A DNA stretch of 64,000 nt from Staphylococcus ratti (GTDB lineage: Bacteria; Bacillota; Bacilli; Staphylococcales; Staphylococcaceae): NCBI RefSeq assembly GCF_020883535.1, contig NZ_CP086654.1:806001-870000 (forward strand), read 5' to 3'. The translations under genes and the position numbers were made by a program. The notes beneath the pieces are model-generated. The model was not told where the DNA came from. It saw only the letters and a list, made by a program, of their open reading frames with translations, and made no database searches. The stretch's first letter is position 1; every line of letters starts with the position of its first letter. Shown piece by piece: positions 31,309 through 40,205 of this stretch.

Positions 31309-32348
31309 ATCAATATGTACGCTCGATAGGCTCTATGCTTATTTTGGTATACAGTTTATTCACTGCTTTTTTCTTTATCGATAATATTTTTACGAATATT
31401 ATTTTCTTTCAAGGTATGTTTTATACACAAATTTTCGGAGTACCTGTGTTTTTGTTTTTGAACCTTATTGCGATTTTTTTATGTATCATCGTTGGAAGTG
31501 TACTTGCTTATAAAAATAATCAACAAAATGATTGGTTAAAAGCTCAAATTGAGCGTGCGATTGAAGGAGAAACGGTCGGTGTGAACGATCATCAAATAGA
31601 GCTTTATCAAGAGACGCTAGAATTGTACGAATCATTAGTACCGTTAAACCAAGAATTACATAAAATGCGCATTAAAACACAGAATTTAACGAATGAATCC
31701 TACAATATTAACGATTCCAAAGTTCAAAAAATTATTGAAGATGAACGTCATCGATTGGCGCGAGAGTTACACGACAGTGTGTCGCAGCAATTATTTGCGG
31801 CGAGTATGATGCTGTCTGCGATTAAAGAAACGCCACTGGAGCCACCCCTAAGCCAACAAATTCCAACTTTAGAAAAAATGGTTCAAGATTCTCAACTGGA
31901 AATGCGAGCGTTATTGCTCCATTTACGACCAATAGGATTAAAAGACAAATCCTTGGGCGAAGGTATTCAATCATTGGTATCTGATTTACAACGTAAAATC
32001 CCATTGAATGTCGTTCAAGACATTGGAGAATTTGATGTCCCAAAAGGTATGGAAGATCATCTTTTTCGGATTACGCAAGAGGCGATATCTAATACGTTGC
32101 GGCATTCTAAAGGCACAGAAGTGACTGTAGAATTGCTACAACGTGAGGATTATATTTTACTCCGTATTCAAGATGATGGTATTGGGTTTAATGTTGATGA
32201 TAAGATGGAACAAAGTTATGGATTAAAAAATATGCGCGAACGTGCGATGGAAATTGGGGCAACATTTCATATTGTATCATTACCTGATTCAGGGACAAGG
32301 ATTGAAGTAAAAGCACCACTAGATAAGGAGGGACATAATGACGATTAA
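31305..32348 (+). CDS. vraS: Sensor histidine kinase VraS
   Basis: NarL-group sensor kinase of the cell-wall stress response. The 347 residues begin with two transmembrane segments (about 10-30 and 43-66) joined by a very short outer loop. The dimerisation helix follows with the phosphorylated histidine H156 in [19 protein letters not shown], then the HATPase domain with DDGIGFN and [10 protein letters not shown]. It overlaps vraT by four bases and vraR by eleven. Confidence 0.95.
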   Translation: MNQYVRSIGSMLILVYSLFTAFFFIDNIFTNIIFFQGMFYTQIFGVPVFLFLNLIAIFLCIIVGSVLAYKNNQQNDWLKAQIERAIEGETVGVNDHQIELYQETLELYESLVPLNQELHKMRIKTQNLTNESYNINDSKVQKIIEDERHRLARELHDSVSQQLFAASMMLSAIKETPLEPPLSQQIPTLEKMVQDSQLEMRALLLHLRPIGLKDKSLGEGIQSLVSDLQRKIPLNVVQDIGEFDVPKGMEDHLFRITQEAISNTLRHSKGTEVTVELLQREDYILLRIQDDGIGFNVDDKMEQSYGLKNMRERAMEIGATFHIVSLPDSGTRIEVKAPLDKEGHNDD

Positions 32349-32967
32349 AGTACTATTTGTAGATGACCATGAGATGGTAAGAATCGGCATTTCGAGTTAT
32401 TTATCTACACAAACAGATATTGAAGTTGTTGGAGAAGGCGCTTCTGGTAAAGAAGCGATTGAAAAAGCACACGAACTGCAACCGGATTTAATATTAATGG
32501 ATTTAGTGATGACAGATATGGACGGTGTAGAAGCTACAATGCAAATTAAAAAAGATTTGCCGCGTATAAAAGTTGTCATGCTCACAAGTTATATTGAAGA
32601 TAAAGAGGTTTATCGCGCACTTGATGCTGGTGTAGACAGTTATATATTAAAAACAACAAGCGCAAGTGATATTGCAGAAGCGATCCGTAAAACTGCTAAA
32701 GGTGAATCGGTATTTGAAGCAGAAGTACTCGTTAAAATGAGAAATCGTATGCGACAACGGGCAGAGCTTTATGAGCTTTTAACAGAAAGAGAAATGGAAA
32801 TTCTTTTACTCATTTCTAAAGGCTACTCAAACCAAGAAATTGCCAGTGCGTCACATATTACGATTAAAACTGTTAAAACACACGTGAGTAATATATTAAG
32901 TAAGTTAGAAGTACAAGACCGTACGCAAGCAGTAATTTATGCGTTTCAACATGGTCTTATTGAATAA
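32338..32967 (+). CDS. vraR: Response regulator VraR
   Basis: NarL/LuxR-type regulator of 209 residues activated by VraS. The receiver domain has the acidic pair D9-D10, the phosphorylated D55 in LILMDLVM, T83 in LTSY and K105 in YILKTT. The helix-turn-helix is [43 protein letters not shown] in outline, near 148-190. In S. aureus it activates cell-wall genes such as pbp2 and sgtB; an sgtB homologue lies about 9 kb downstream in this window. Confidence 0.96.
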   Translation: MTIKVLFVDDHEMVRIGISSYLSTQTDIEVVGEGASGKEAIEKAHELQPDLILMDLVMTDMDGVEATMQIKKDLPRIKVVMLTSYIEDKEVYRALDAGVDSYILKTTSASDIAEAIRKTAKGESVFEAEVLVKMRNRMRQRAELYELLTEREMEILLLISKGYSNQEIASASHITIKTVKTHVSNILSKLEVQDRTQAVIYAFQHGLIE

Positions 32968-32980
32968 GATATTTTATTTT

Positions 32981-33012
32981 AAGCAGGGAGCGTTAAGCGC
33001 ATCCTGCTTTTT
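32981..33012 (+). terminator. Terminator of the vra operon
   Basis: AAGCAGGGAGCG pairs with AGCGCATCCTGCTT with one mismatch, ending in a T run, 14 bases after vraR. Confidence 0.75.
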
Positions 33013-33022
33013 AAGTATAAAG

Positions 33023-33083
33023 GGCTAGAACGTTGTAACGTTCTAGCCTAGATTTAACTATTCATAAACTGGATAGTTTTTTA
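33023..33083. terminator. Two further hairpins between vraR and the carbonic anhydrase gene
   Basis: GGCTAGAACGTT and AACGTTCTAGCC (33023-33048) form a perfect 12-base palindrome with a two-base centre. It is followed at 33056-33078 by AACTAT/ATAGTT and a T run. Together with 32981-33012 they make three consecutive hairpins in the convergent gap. Confidence 0.6.
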
Positions 33084-33090
33084 TTGTTGA

Positions 33091-33657
33091 TCATATATGT
33101 TTATAACCGTCTTGAACAAGTTCTAACTCACCAGTGTGAGGGTCAATCACAAGCCCATGTACAGGAACTGTGCGGTCAAATAGGGGATGATCGTATATCA
33201 TTTGAATATTTTGACGGACATTCTCATAAACGTCATCAAATCCTTTTAAAAAGTTAGGGACATTGATACCAGAATGACCTAATATATCGAAGACTTGAGG
33301 ATTAACGCCACGTGATTTCATCGTCTCAATCACGTCGTCTACGTTAAGATTACCCATGCCACAGTCTTTATGTCCCATAATGATAATTTCTTCTGCGCCT
33401 AGTGCATAAATACCTACAATTAAACTACGCATTGTAGAACCATAAGGATGAGAAATTGTCGCTCCTGCATTTTTAACGACTTTTAAATCCCCATTATTAA
33501 ATCCTAAAGCTTTAGTGGACAAGTCTTGTAAACGTGTATCCATACAAGTAAGCAAAACAGCTTTTTTAGAAGGTTTTTTACTTGTTTTATAAGCTTCATA
33601 TTCTTTATTTTCCACAAACGATTTATTAAACTCTAGAATATTTTCTAGTAAAGTCAT
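33091..33657 (-). CDS. Beta-carbonic anhydrase
   Basis: Interconverts CO2 and bicarbonate. The 188-residue cytoplasmic protein has the zinc ligands C38 (CMDTR, with the D40-R42 dyad), H96 and C99 (GHKDCG). It belongs to the short beta class. ATG 33657 is preceded by GAGGAACTGTATC. The gene is single and convergent with the vra operon. Staphylococci differ in whether they carry this gene; I do not recall it beside vraSR in S. aureus. Confidence 0.92.
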   Translation of the reverse strand: MTLLENILEFNKSFVENKEYEAYKTSKKPSKKAVLLTCMDTRLQDLSTKALGFNNGDLKVVKNAGATISHPYGSTMRSLIVGIYALGAEEIIIMGHKDCGMGNLNVDDVIETMKSRGVNPQVFDILGHSGINVPNFLKGFDDVYENVRQNIQMIYDHPLFDRTVPVHGLVIDPHTGELELVQDGYKHI

Positions 33658-33699
33658 GATACAGTTCCTCCATGAGTGTGTCTGAAAAGTTTCAAGTTA

Positions 33700-34965
33700 T
33701 TAATTATCTTTTGTTTTGATATGATTTGAGTGTCCGTCATTTGTACGTTCAACTGCATCAGGTGCCTCATATTGTGTATGCTTTTGAGATTTAGATCGGT
33801 TTTCATTTTCTTGGGAAGGGTGTGTTTCATCTCCCATATTGTTATAAGCTTCCGCTAAATCTTCTTCGCCACGTTCATCCATCTCATCATACGTGATTTC
33901 TTCAGGTGTTTTACCTTTAGCCACTTTACGGTGGTGGAAAATAGCGTTGACTTCAGCACCTATAATAAGAATAAAGCCTGTGATGTATAACCACAACATG
34001 AGCACGATGACACCACCGATACTGCCATAAGTTTTAGAGTAATTTCCAAAGTTAGATACATAATATCCGAATGCAAGCGTACCTAAAATCCATGCGACTG
34101 TCGCAAAAAGTGCGCCAGGTAACACTGATTTTAATTTGATTTTGACGTTAGGTGCCATCGTATAAAGTAATGTGAAGACGATGAAAATTGCAAGAACCGG
34201 TAAAACTGTGCGCAATAAACCAAATACCCATCTTACTGCTTCATCAAGGCCTAACGGTCCAAATAAAATGTTGCCGATTTGTTGACCAAATGTAAAGAGG
34301 ACTAAAGTAATTGGCATTGTGATACCAATTAATAAAGTAAAGAATACAGCCATTGCTTTAGAGACTAAAAAGTTACGGCTATCTTCAACATCGTAGGCCA
34401 CGTTAAATGAATTCATTAATGCCGTCATTCCATTTGAAGCCGTCCACAAGGCAAGAATCAAACCAAATGATAAAATACCGCCATTTGCATTACTCATGAC
34501 ATCCGTCAAAATGTTCGTAATAATGGATGAGGCCTGATCCGGTGCGTTGGATTCTATTTGACTAATAATAGATTGTTGATCAATCTTGAATAAAGGAATT
34601 AACGATAAGATAAAAATAAGCATTGGGAATAGCGATAACATGAAATAATACGCAAGTTGTGCGGCTAATCCTGAAGCATCATCTTTACCTATACGATAAA
34701 TCAAATAAGAAAAAAAGTTAGGTCGATCAGTATATTTTGCGGGTTTATTAATACGAGAAACAAAGAAAGTTTGGTTATCCTTTTTGGCCTCTTTAGATTG
34801 GAAAGGCTGAGGTTTCACAAAATTATGGTCTTCATGAACATCTCCTTTCGCATCCCCTTGGCGATTAGGGTTTGGACTGTTTTCTTTTTCATGTGATGCT
34901 TTTTTTTGGAATTTGTCTTTAGCTTCTTCAACAAAACCGGATGATTTATGATGTTTATTTGCCAT
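33700..34965 (-). CDS. YihY/BrkB family membrane protein
   Basis: A 421-residue protein with a charged N-terminal tail of about 80 residues, six predicted transmembrane segments between about 90 and 335, and a hydrophilic C-terminal tail rich in E, D and N. Family sequences include GLAAQLAYYFMLSLFPMLIF near 100 and TYGSIGGVIVLMLWLYITGFILIIGAEVNAI near 310-340. The family was once called RNase BN, an assignment since abandoned; the function is unknown, possibly transport. GAGGAGTTACACT precedes ATG 34965. Confidence 0.87.
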   Translation of the reverse strand: MANKHHKSSGFVEEAKDKFQKKASHEKENSPNPNRQGDAKGDVHEDHNFVKPQPFQSKEAKKDNQTFFVSRINKPAKYTDRPNFFSYLIYRIGKDDASGLAAQLAYYFMLSLFPMLIFILSLIPLFKIDQQSIISQIESNAPDQASSIITNILTDVMSNANGGILSFGLILALWTASNGMTALMNSFNVAYDVEDSRNFLVSKAMAVFFTLLIGITMPITLVLFTFGQQIGNILFGPLGLDEAVRWVFGLLRTVLPVLAIFIVFTLLYTMAPNVKIKLKSVLPGALFATVAWILGTLAFGYYVSNFGNYSKTYGSIGGVIVLMLWLYITGFILIIGAEVNAIFHHRKVAKGKTPEEITYDEMDERGEEDLAEAYNNMGDETHPSQENENRSKSQKHTQYEAPDAVERTNDGHSNHIKTKDN

Positions 34966-35109
34966 AGTGTAACTCCTCTAATAGTTAGTATAAAAAAAGC
35001 AACCTCTATAGGGAAGAAAACCAGAAATCAGTAGTTGAAATAGATTTCATCGTTCACTCCCGTCGAAATTGCCTTTGCCGTTCAATTTCTAAAAGCTTAT
35101 TGATACGTA

Positions 35110-35385
35110 TTATCTATTGTTTTTACGTTGTTGGAAAGTTTCTTTCGCGTCACGTAATGAACGTTCTAATTCTGGATTATTACGACGAATTTCTTCGATT
35201 GTATTTTTCCAATATTTAAACTCATCAGTAAGTTGTGCTACTTTTGAACCTTCTCCAGTAGCTTCACCAGATTTGATGTTTTGAACTTGATTTTTCACTG
35301 ATGAACGTGTGTTTTTATCGATAAGTGCAATAGCACCTCCGACTGCTGCGCCAATTAAAATACCTGGAATTAATTTGTTTTGCAT
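35110..35385 (-). CDS. YtxH-domain small protein
   Basis: A 91-residue protein with an N-terminal glycine-rich hydrophobic stretch (LIPGILIGAAVGGAIALID) and a charged helical remainder, the pattern of the YtxH family linked to general stress response. Function unknown. AAGGAGTAACAGTT precedes ATG 35385, five bases after the ptpA stop, so it is the second gene of a ptpA-ytxH unit. Confidence 0.85.
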   Translation of the reverse strand: MQNKLIPGILIGAAVGGAIALIDKNTRSSVKNQVQNIKSGEATGEGSKVAQLTDEFKYWKNTIEEIRRNNPELERSLRDAKETFQQRKNNR

Positions 35386-35390
35386 AACTG

Positions 35391-35849
35391 TTACTCCTTC
35401 CTAAGATCCTCTAAAATATAATCAATAAGGTTATCGCAAGACGATTGTATCATGTCATAGACACCTTCAAAATTATTTGTGTAATATGGGTCTGGTACAT
35501 CTGTATCTTCCATATCACTAAAATCAAGTAGCTTAAATAACTTACCTTTAAGTTGTGGATTGATTTGTCTTATATTATCCACATTACTTTGATCCATTGC
35601 AATAATATAATCAAAATCGTCATTTTCCGTAAACAATTCACTAATCATATTATCAAATGGAATATGGTGTTCATTTAAGATTTTTTGTGTCCCTTTATGA
35701 GGGGGTTCGCCAAGATTCCATCGGCCTGTTCCTCTTGAAAAGACGTCGATGCCGTCAATTTGACGTTCTTTTAAACGTTGGCGCATAATGGCTTCTGCCA
35801 TCGGTGAACGACAAATATTACCGAGACATACAAATGCAACTGTTGTCAT
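35391..35849 (-). CDS. ptpA: Low-molecular-weight protein-tyrosine phosphatase
   Basis: Dephosphorylates phosphotyrosine; PtpA of S. aureus is secreted during infection (known). The 152-residue protein has the catalytic loop VCLGNICRSPMAE with C8 and R14 and the general acid D120 in VPDPYYT. GGAGGGAACAAC precedes ATG 35849. It is divergent from the DUF1128 gene. Confidence 0.93.
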   Translation of the reverse strand: MTTVAFVCLGNICRSPMAEAIMRQRLKERQIDGIDVFSRGTGRWNLGEPPHKGTQKILNEHHIPFDNMISELFTENDDFDYIIAMDQSNVDNIRQINPQLKGKLFKLLDFSDMEDTDVPDPYYTNNFEGVYDMIQSSCDNLIDYILEDLRKE

Positions 35850-35990
35850 GTTGTTCCCTCCATGTCTTCATGTCTTAGTTTATATGCCCATTTTATCCCT
35901 TTTTTAAACAACTCTAAAGTGCATTTGACAAAAATTTTTCAAAAAAATGACCGATTTTGCTAGAATATAAGAAATGAAAGGATGAATAGT

Positions 35991-36200
35991 ATGTCAAAAA
36001 ATATTGAAACAATGATTACAGATATAAGAGAGCAATTAAACTTAGTCAATCGAGGTTTGATTGATCCAGCAAATTTTAGTGAAGCACATTACGATGAAAT
36101 TAAAGAGATTCATGAATTTGTAATGTCTAAAAATGATTTCACCCCTAGCGAAATGAATGGTATTACTGAAGTTTTAGGTGAACTTCGTCAATCAAAATAA
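35991..36200 (+). CDS. DUF1128 / UPF0435 family protein
   Basis: A 69-residue acidic helical protein starting MSKNIETMITDIREQLNLVNRG. ATG 35991 is chosen over 35982 because AAAGGA then has an eight-base spacing. The family is common in Firmicutes and its function is unknown. Next to ampS with a 24-base gap, so probably co-transcribed. Confidence 0.82.
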   Translation: MSKNIETMITDIREQLNLVNRGLIDPANFSEAHYDEIKEIHEFVMSKNDFTPSEMNGITEVLGELRQSK

Positions 36201-36224
36201 ACATCTTAGGGGAGGAGAATTAGA

Positions 36225-37460
36225 ATGACTTTAAATGAGAAATTGCAACAATATGCAAAATTATTAGTAACTGTCGGTTTGAATGTACAAAAAGGTCAAC
36301 CTGTGTATCTTCGTTCTACAGTTGAGGCGGTTGACTTTACACGTCTCATTGTTGAAGAAGCGTATAAGTTAGGTGCGTCAGATGTCCGCGTAAAATATAC
36401 GGATCCTGAGTTAACACGCTTGAGTTATGAATATGAAGATGTTCAATTTTTTAATCGCGCAATTCAAGCATATGATATAGATGAACGTATGGACTACGTG
36501 GAGCGCGGGGCATGTTCATTAGCATTGATTACTGAAGATCCAGAATTGTTAAGTGGTATAGCGTCAGAAAAGCTCAAAGCAGCCCAAATACAACGCAGTA
36601 AGGCTTTCAAACCTTATATGATTGCATCACAAAAAAATGAATTTCCATGGCTTGTCGCATGTTACCCATCAAAGGCTTGGGCACAACGTGTGTATCCAAA
36701 TTTAGATGCAGAAGCGGCATTTAATCGCTTTTTAGAAGATATTCTTGAAATTGTACGTGTAGATGGAAATGATCCAATCGAAAATTGGAAACAACATACA
36801 GCGTTATTAAAAGAAAAAGCAGATATGTTGAACGAAAAAGCATACACGACATTACACTATTTGTCAGAAGGTACCGATTTGTATATTGGTTTACCTCAAG
36901 GGCATATTTGGGAAGATGCGACAAGTTACACACCACGCGGACAAGCGTTTGTTGCGAATATCCCTACTGAAGAAGTCTTTACTGCACCGCATGCACAACG
37001 TGTTAATGGCTATGTAACAAATAAATTGCCTTTGAGCTATAATGGGACGATTATTGATGGGTTTAAACTAACATTTAAAGATGGCGAAGTTGTAGATTAT
37101 AGTGCAGAAAAAGGCGAAGATGTATTGAAATCTTTATTAGAAACGGATGAAGGCGCAAGACGATTAGGAGAAGTTGCCCTCGTCCCACACGATTCACCTA
37201 TCTCAAATAGAAAAACCATTTTTTATAATACTTTATTTGATGAAAATGCATCGTGTCACATTGCCTTAGGCTCTGCATATGCGTTTAATTTAAAAGGAGG
37301 TACTGAAATGTCAGAAGAAGCATTGAAAGCACATGGACTCAATGATTCGCTGACACACGTTGATTTTATGATTGGCAGTGCGGATTTAGACATATTTGGT
37401 ATCACTGAAAATGGGGATGAAGAGCTGATATTCCAAAATGGCAATTGGGTTGAATCATAG
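36225..37460 (+). CDS. ampS: Aminopeptidase AmpS (M29 family)
   Basis: Metal-dependent cytosolic aminopeptidase of 411 residues. M29 family sequences visible are [18 protein letters not shown] near the N-terminus, [21 protein letters not shown] near 246-266 (metal-binding glutamate) and [14 protein letters not shown] near 315-328 with further ligands. GGGGAGGAGAATTAG precedes ATG 36225. The thioesterase gene starts 13 bases after its stop. Confidence 0.93.
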   Translation: MTLNEKLQQYAKLLVTVGLNVQKGQPVYLRSTVEAVDFTRLIVEEAYKLGASDVRVKYTDPELTRLSYEYEDVQFFNRAIQAYDIDERMDYVERGACSLALITEDPELLSGIASEKLKAAQIQRSKAFKPYMIASQKNEFPWLVACYPSKAWAQRVYPNLDAEAAFNRFLEDILEIVRVDGNDPIENWKQHTALLKEKADMLNEKAYTTLHYLSEGTDLYIGLPQGHIWEDATSYTPRGQAFVANIPTEEVFTAPHAQRVNGYVTNKLPLSYNGTIIDGFKLTFKDGEVVDYSAEKGEDVLKSLLETDEGARRLGEVALVPHDSPISNRKTIFYNTLFDENASCHIALGSAYAFNLKGGTEMSEEALKAHGLNDSLTHVDFMIGSADLDIFGITENGDEELIFQNGNWVES

Positions 37461-37473
37461 AGGGGGAGAAAAT

Positions 37474-37995
37474 ATGACGATAAAAAGAAAAGCAATGAAA
37501 GAAGCTAAATCGTACAAATCACGACAAGTGTTCCCTCAAGATACCAACCATTTAGGGACATTATTTGGTGGGACGATGATGGCAAATATTGATGAAGTCG
37601 CTGCGATTTGCGCATGTAAACATGCGAATACGCAAGTAGTCACAGCGTCCACAGACTCGGTAGATTTTATTCGGCCAATCAAAACGGGTGACATTGTTAA
37701 TTATGTGGCAATGGTAACGTATTCAGGTACGTCGTCAATGGAAGTTTGTGTTCAAATTTTAATTGAGGATGTATACAACAATGAGGAACATTTAGCGGCA
37801 TTGAGCTTTTTAACCTTTGTTGCATTAGATGAGAAAGGCAAACCTACGCAAGTGCCAGAAGTTTATCCGGAATCTGCGACTGAAAAATGGTTCCATGAAA
37901 ATGCACAAGTGCGTGTGAAACGACGTAAAGAGCGTCGTCATGAAAGTAAAAAAACACTCGCCTTTTTAGAAGAAATAAAAAACAAACACCAATAA
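37474..37995 (+). CDS. Hotdog-fold acyl-CoA thioesterase
   Basis: A 173-residue single hotdog domain of the cytosolic acyl-CoA thioester hydrolase family. The active-site region is QDTNHLGTLFGGTMMANIDEVAA near 18-40, followed by STDSVDFIRPIKTGDIV near 58-74. The C-terminus is charged and helical. Start at ATG 37474 after AGAGGGGGAG; the frame opens earlier but inside ampS. The substrate length is unknown. Confidence 0.9.
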   Translation: MTIKRKAMKEAKSYKSRQVFPQDTNHLGTLFGGTMMANIDEVAAICACKHANTQVVTASTDSVDFIRPIKTGDIVNYVAMVTYSGTSSMEVCVQILIEDVYNNEEHLAALSFLTFVALDEKGKPTQVPEVYPESATEKWFHENAQVRVKRRKERRHESKKTLAFLEEIKNKHQ

Positions 37996-38011
37996 GTAAA
38001 AGATAACAAAG

Positions 38012-38097
38012 AGACGCTAAGAAAAATGATTAATGATGCATTGCATGTCATACATGTGTAATGCTTTGTTTATCATGATTCTTAGCGTTTTAATTTT
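38012..38097. terminator. Long bidirectional hairpin between the thioesterase and radical SAM genes
   Basis: ACGCTAAGAA and ATGAT (38014-38030) pair with ATCAT and TTCTTAGCGT (38072-38088). The interior also folds as GCATT and CATGT against ACATG and AATGC, so nearly the whole 75 bases is one imperfect stem. T-rich flanks on both sides serve both convergent genes. Confidence 0.75.
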
Positions 38098-39231
38098 TTA
38101 ATGGTTTTGATGCATTTTTTGTTCATTTATTTTGAAGTCGAGGTTAGAATAATACATATTTTTAACAAGTACATTAGGTCCTAAACATTTAAACTTAGGA
38201 CAATGACAATTTAATGATTGAGCAAGAAGTGTACTCAGCCATTTTTGAAAAACATCATTGAGGTTGTCTCTTTGAATATTTGAAATGGTTCCTGTCTCAT
38301 CACCAAAGTCAGTGACAATAACATTTCCGGTAAAAACATTCACATTTAAACGACTGCGCCCATCTGGATCATTGCGTAGTGATACATTCGGTGCATTTAA
38401 TAAGCTCTTTCTAAGACGTTGATCATCTTCATTTTCAATGCAAGGAAAAATAGGCAATGTACCAAATAACATCCATACGTTTGGATCGCGAATATCAAGT
38501 AAATGATGTAGCGTAGCTTTAATTTCAGCTAGTGACAAAACTTCAAGTTGACTCGCGAAATCTGAAGGGTACATGGGGTGTATTTCATGACGTTGACATT
38601 TCATATCATGAACAACTTCGTGATGAATGCGTTCTAAGTGAGGTTGTGTACTTTTGTTTAACATTGTTTCAGCGGAAACAAACATCCCTTGTTCACTTAA
38701 CGTGCGTGCATTAGAAATCATTTGATGATATAAATTTTCTCGCGCTTTCAATGGCGGTTTTTTTGTCATAGCGCCAAAGCCCACTTCAGTAAATGTATCG
38801 ATAGTACCCCAGTTATGAGAAATATGCATTACATCGATATATTCAGCAATTTCTAAATAGCGGTCTAATGGCAATGTTAAATTCGAATTCATTTGTACAT
38901 AAATACCGCGATGAAACGCATACTCTAGTAGTGGTTTAACGACTTCACGAATGGATTTTTTAGAAAACATAGGTTCTCCGCCTGTAATGGAAATGGTTTT
39001 TAAATGCGGGATTTCATCCAATCGTTGCGTGATAAGTGACATAGGCAAAGGGGTAGGATCTGTTGTTTGGAGGGTATAACCTACAGCGCAGTGGCTACAA
39101 CGCATATTACATAGGTTGGTTGTCGTAAATTCAATGTTGCTCAATGTCAGCTCCCCAAATTGATCAACATCTCGGTGGGCTTCCCATGGATCGTTGAGTA
39201 TTGAGATGGGTTCTTTTTTTGTGTATAGCAT
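38098..39231 (-). CDS. YfkAB-type radical SAM protein
   Basis: A 377-residue radical SAM enzyme. The cluster motif C41-N-M-R-C45-S-H-C48 follows TTTNL, and the SAM-binding GGEP (TGGEPMF) comes near residue 83. The C-terminal part corresponds to YfkB, fused as in staphylococci, with C-rich SLNCHCPKFKCLGPNVL that may bind a second cluster. The reaction is unknown. A possible role in peptide or cofactor modification is only inference, as no substrate gene is evident nearby. Confidence 0.87.
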   Translation of the reverse strand: MLYTKKEPISILNDPWEAHRDVDQFGELTLSNIEFTTTNLCNMRCSHCAVGYTLQTTDPTPLPMSLITQRLDEIPHLKTISITGGEPMFSKKSIREVVKPLLEYAFHRGIYVQMNSNLTLPLDRYLEIAEYIDVMHISHNWGTIDTFTEVGFGAMTKKPPLKARENLYHQMISNARTLSEQGMFVSAETMLNKSTQPHLERIHHEVVHDMKCQRHEIHPMYPSDFASQLEVLSLAEIKATLHHLLDIRDPNVWMLFGTLPIFPCIENEDDQRLRKSLLNAPNVSLRNDPDGRSRLNVNVFTGNVIVTDFGDETGTISNIQRDNLNDVFQKWLSTLLAQSLNCHCPKFKCLGPNVLVKNMYYSNLDFKINEQKMHQNH

Positions 39232-39341
39232 TTTAAGACTCCTCTAAAACTAAAGTTTGATTTGATATTAAACATTGAGGAATATCAAAATCATGTTATG
39301 ATAGCATTGATAAATGCAATTATAAAGGAGAATGAATAACT

Positions 39342-39503
39342 ATGGAAGAGCCTCATACAATGAATCAAGTAAAAGTTCGATTAACACAATTTTTAGAGGA
39401 CATCGACCAAGTCAATCCAGACGAAGTGGATATTAAAGATGTAGATGAATGGATTTCACTTTTAGATCAATTGGAAAAGAAAGTAAACCAACTGCGTAAA
39501 TAA
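39342..39503 (+). CDS. SE1561-family small protein
   Basis: A 53-residue acidic protein, MEEPHTMNQVKVRLTQFLED at its start and ending LLDQLEKKVNQLRK, with a likely helical hairpin. It has a good ribosome site (AAAGGAG, 12 bases before ATG 39342); the in-frame ATG 39360 is a possible alternative. It matches the SE1561 small-protein family of staphylococci. It is divergent from the radical SAM gene and precedes the DJ-1 gene. Function unknown. Confidence 0.75.
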   Translation: MEEPHTMNQVKVRLTQFLEDIDQVNPDEVDIKDVDEWISLLDQLEKKVNQLRK

Positions 39504-39572
39504 AACGTTGTTTAAATATCGCTTTTTCCGGTTATTAATTGAATAGAAACTGAATTAGGAAAGGTGATAATT

Positions 39573-40091
39573 GTGGCGAAAAAAATAGCAGTGTTATTAG
39601 CTGATGAATTTGAAGATATTGAATTAACAAGTCCTAAGGAAGCGATTGAAGCAGCAGGACACGAAGTGGTAATTATCGGCGATTCTGCAAATGCTGAAGT
39701 TGTTGGTAAACATGGTGAGAAAGCTACAGTAGATGTAGCGATTGCTGATGCTAAGCCAGAAGATTATGATGGCTTACTTTTACCGGGTGGCTTTTCTCCA
39801 GACCATTTACGTGGTGACAAAGAAGGTCGTTACGGCACATTTGCAAAATACTTTTTAAAAGAAGATTTACCAACATTTGCAATCTGCCACGGCCCACAAA
39901 TTTTAATCGATACAGACGAGCTCAATGGACGTACTTTAACTGCAGTTTTAAATGTTCGTAAAGATTTAAGTAATGCAGGAGCAACAGTAAAAGACGAGTC
40001 TGTAGTAGTGGATAAAAATATTGTAACGAGCCGTATTCCTGACGACTTAGATGATTTCAATAGAGAAATCACAAATTTATTAAATCAGTAA
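39573..40091 (+). CDS. DJ-1/PfpI family protein
   Basis: A 172-residue protein starting at GTG 39573 after AAAGGTGA. The nucleophile elbow is [12 protein letters not shown] near residue 107-118 with the conserved cysteine. The acidic partner is in the N-terminal DEFEDIEL. Such proteins act as glyoxalase III or deglycase-like enzymes or chaperones; S. aureus homologues contribute to methylglyoxal and oxidative-stress resistance. The particular activity here is unproven. Ends in a hairpin shared with cidC. Confidence 0.88.
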   Translation: MAKKIAVLLADEFEDIELTSPKEAIEAAGHEVVIIGDSANAEVVGKHGEKATVDVAIADAKPEDYDGLLLPGGFSPDHLRGDKEGRYGTFAKYFLKEDLPTFAICHGPQILIDTDELNGRTLTAVLNVRKDLSNAGATVKDESVVVDKNIVTSRIPDDLDDFNREITNLLNQ

Positions 40092-40140
40092 TCTGTTAAG
40101 ATAAGGCAAGAAAAGCGTTTGTATTGATTGTGATAATTTT

Positions 40141-40200
40141 TAAAAATAAAGGAAGCGGGATAGAAATCGATGAAGTTTCTATCCCGCTTCTTTATTTTTA
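40141..40200. terminator. Bidirectional terminator between the DJ-1 gene and cidC
   Basis: AAAATAAAG and CTTTATTTTT flank a core AGCGGGATAGAAA / TTTCTATCCCGCT. Nearly every base pairs. Member of the repeated hairpin family. Confidence 0.85.
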
Positions 40201-40205
40201 TGATT

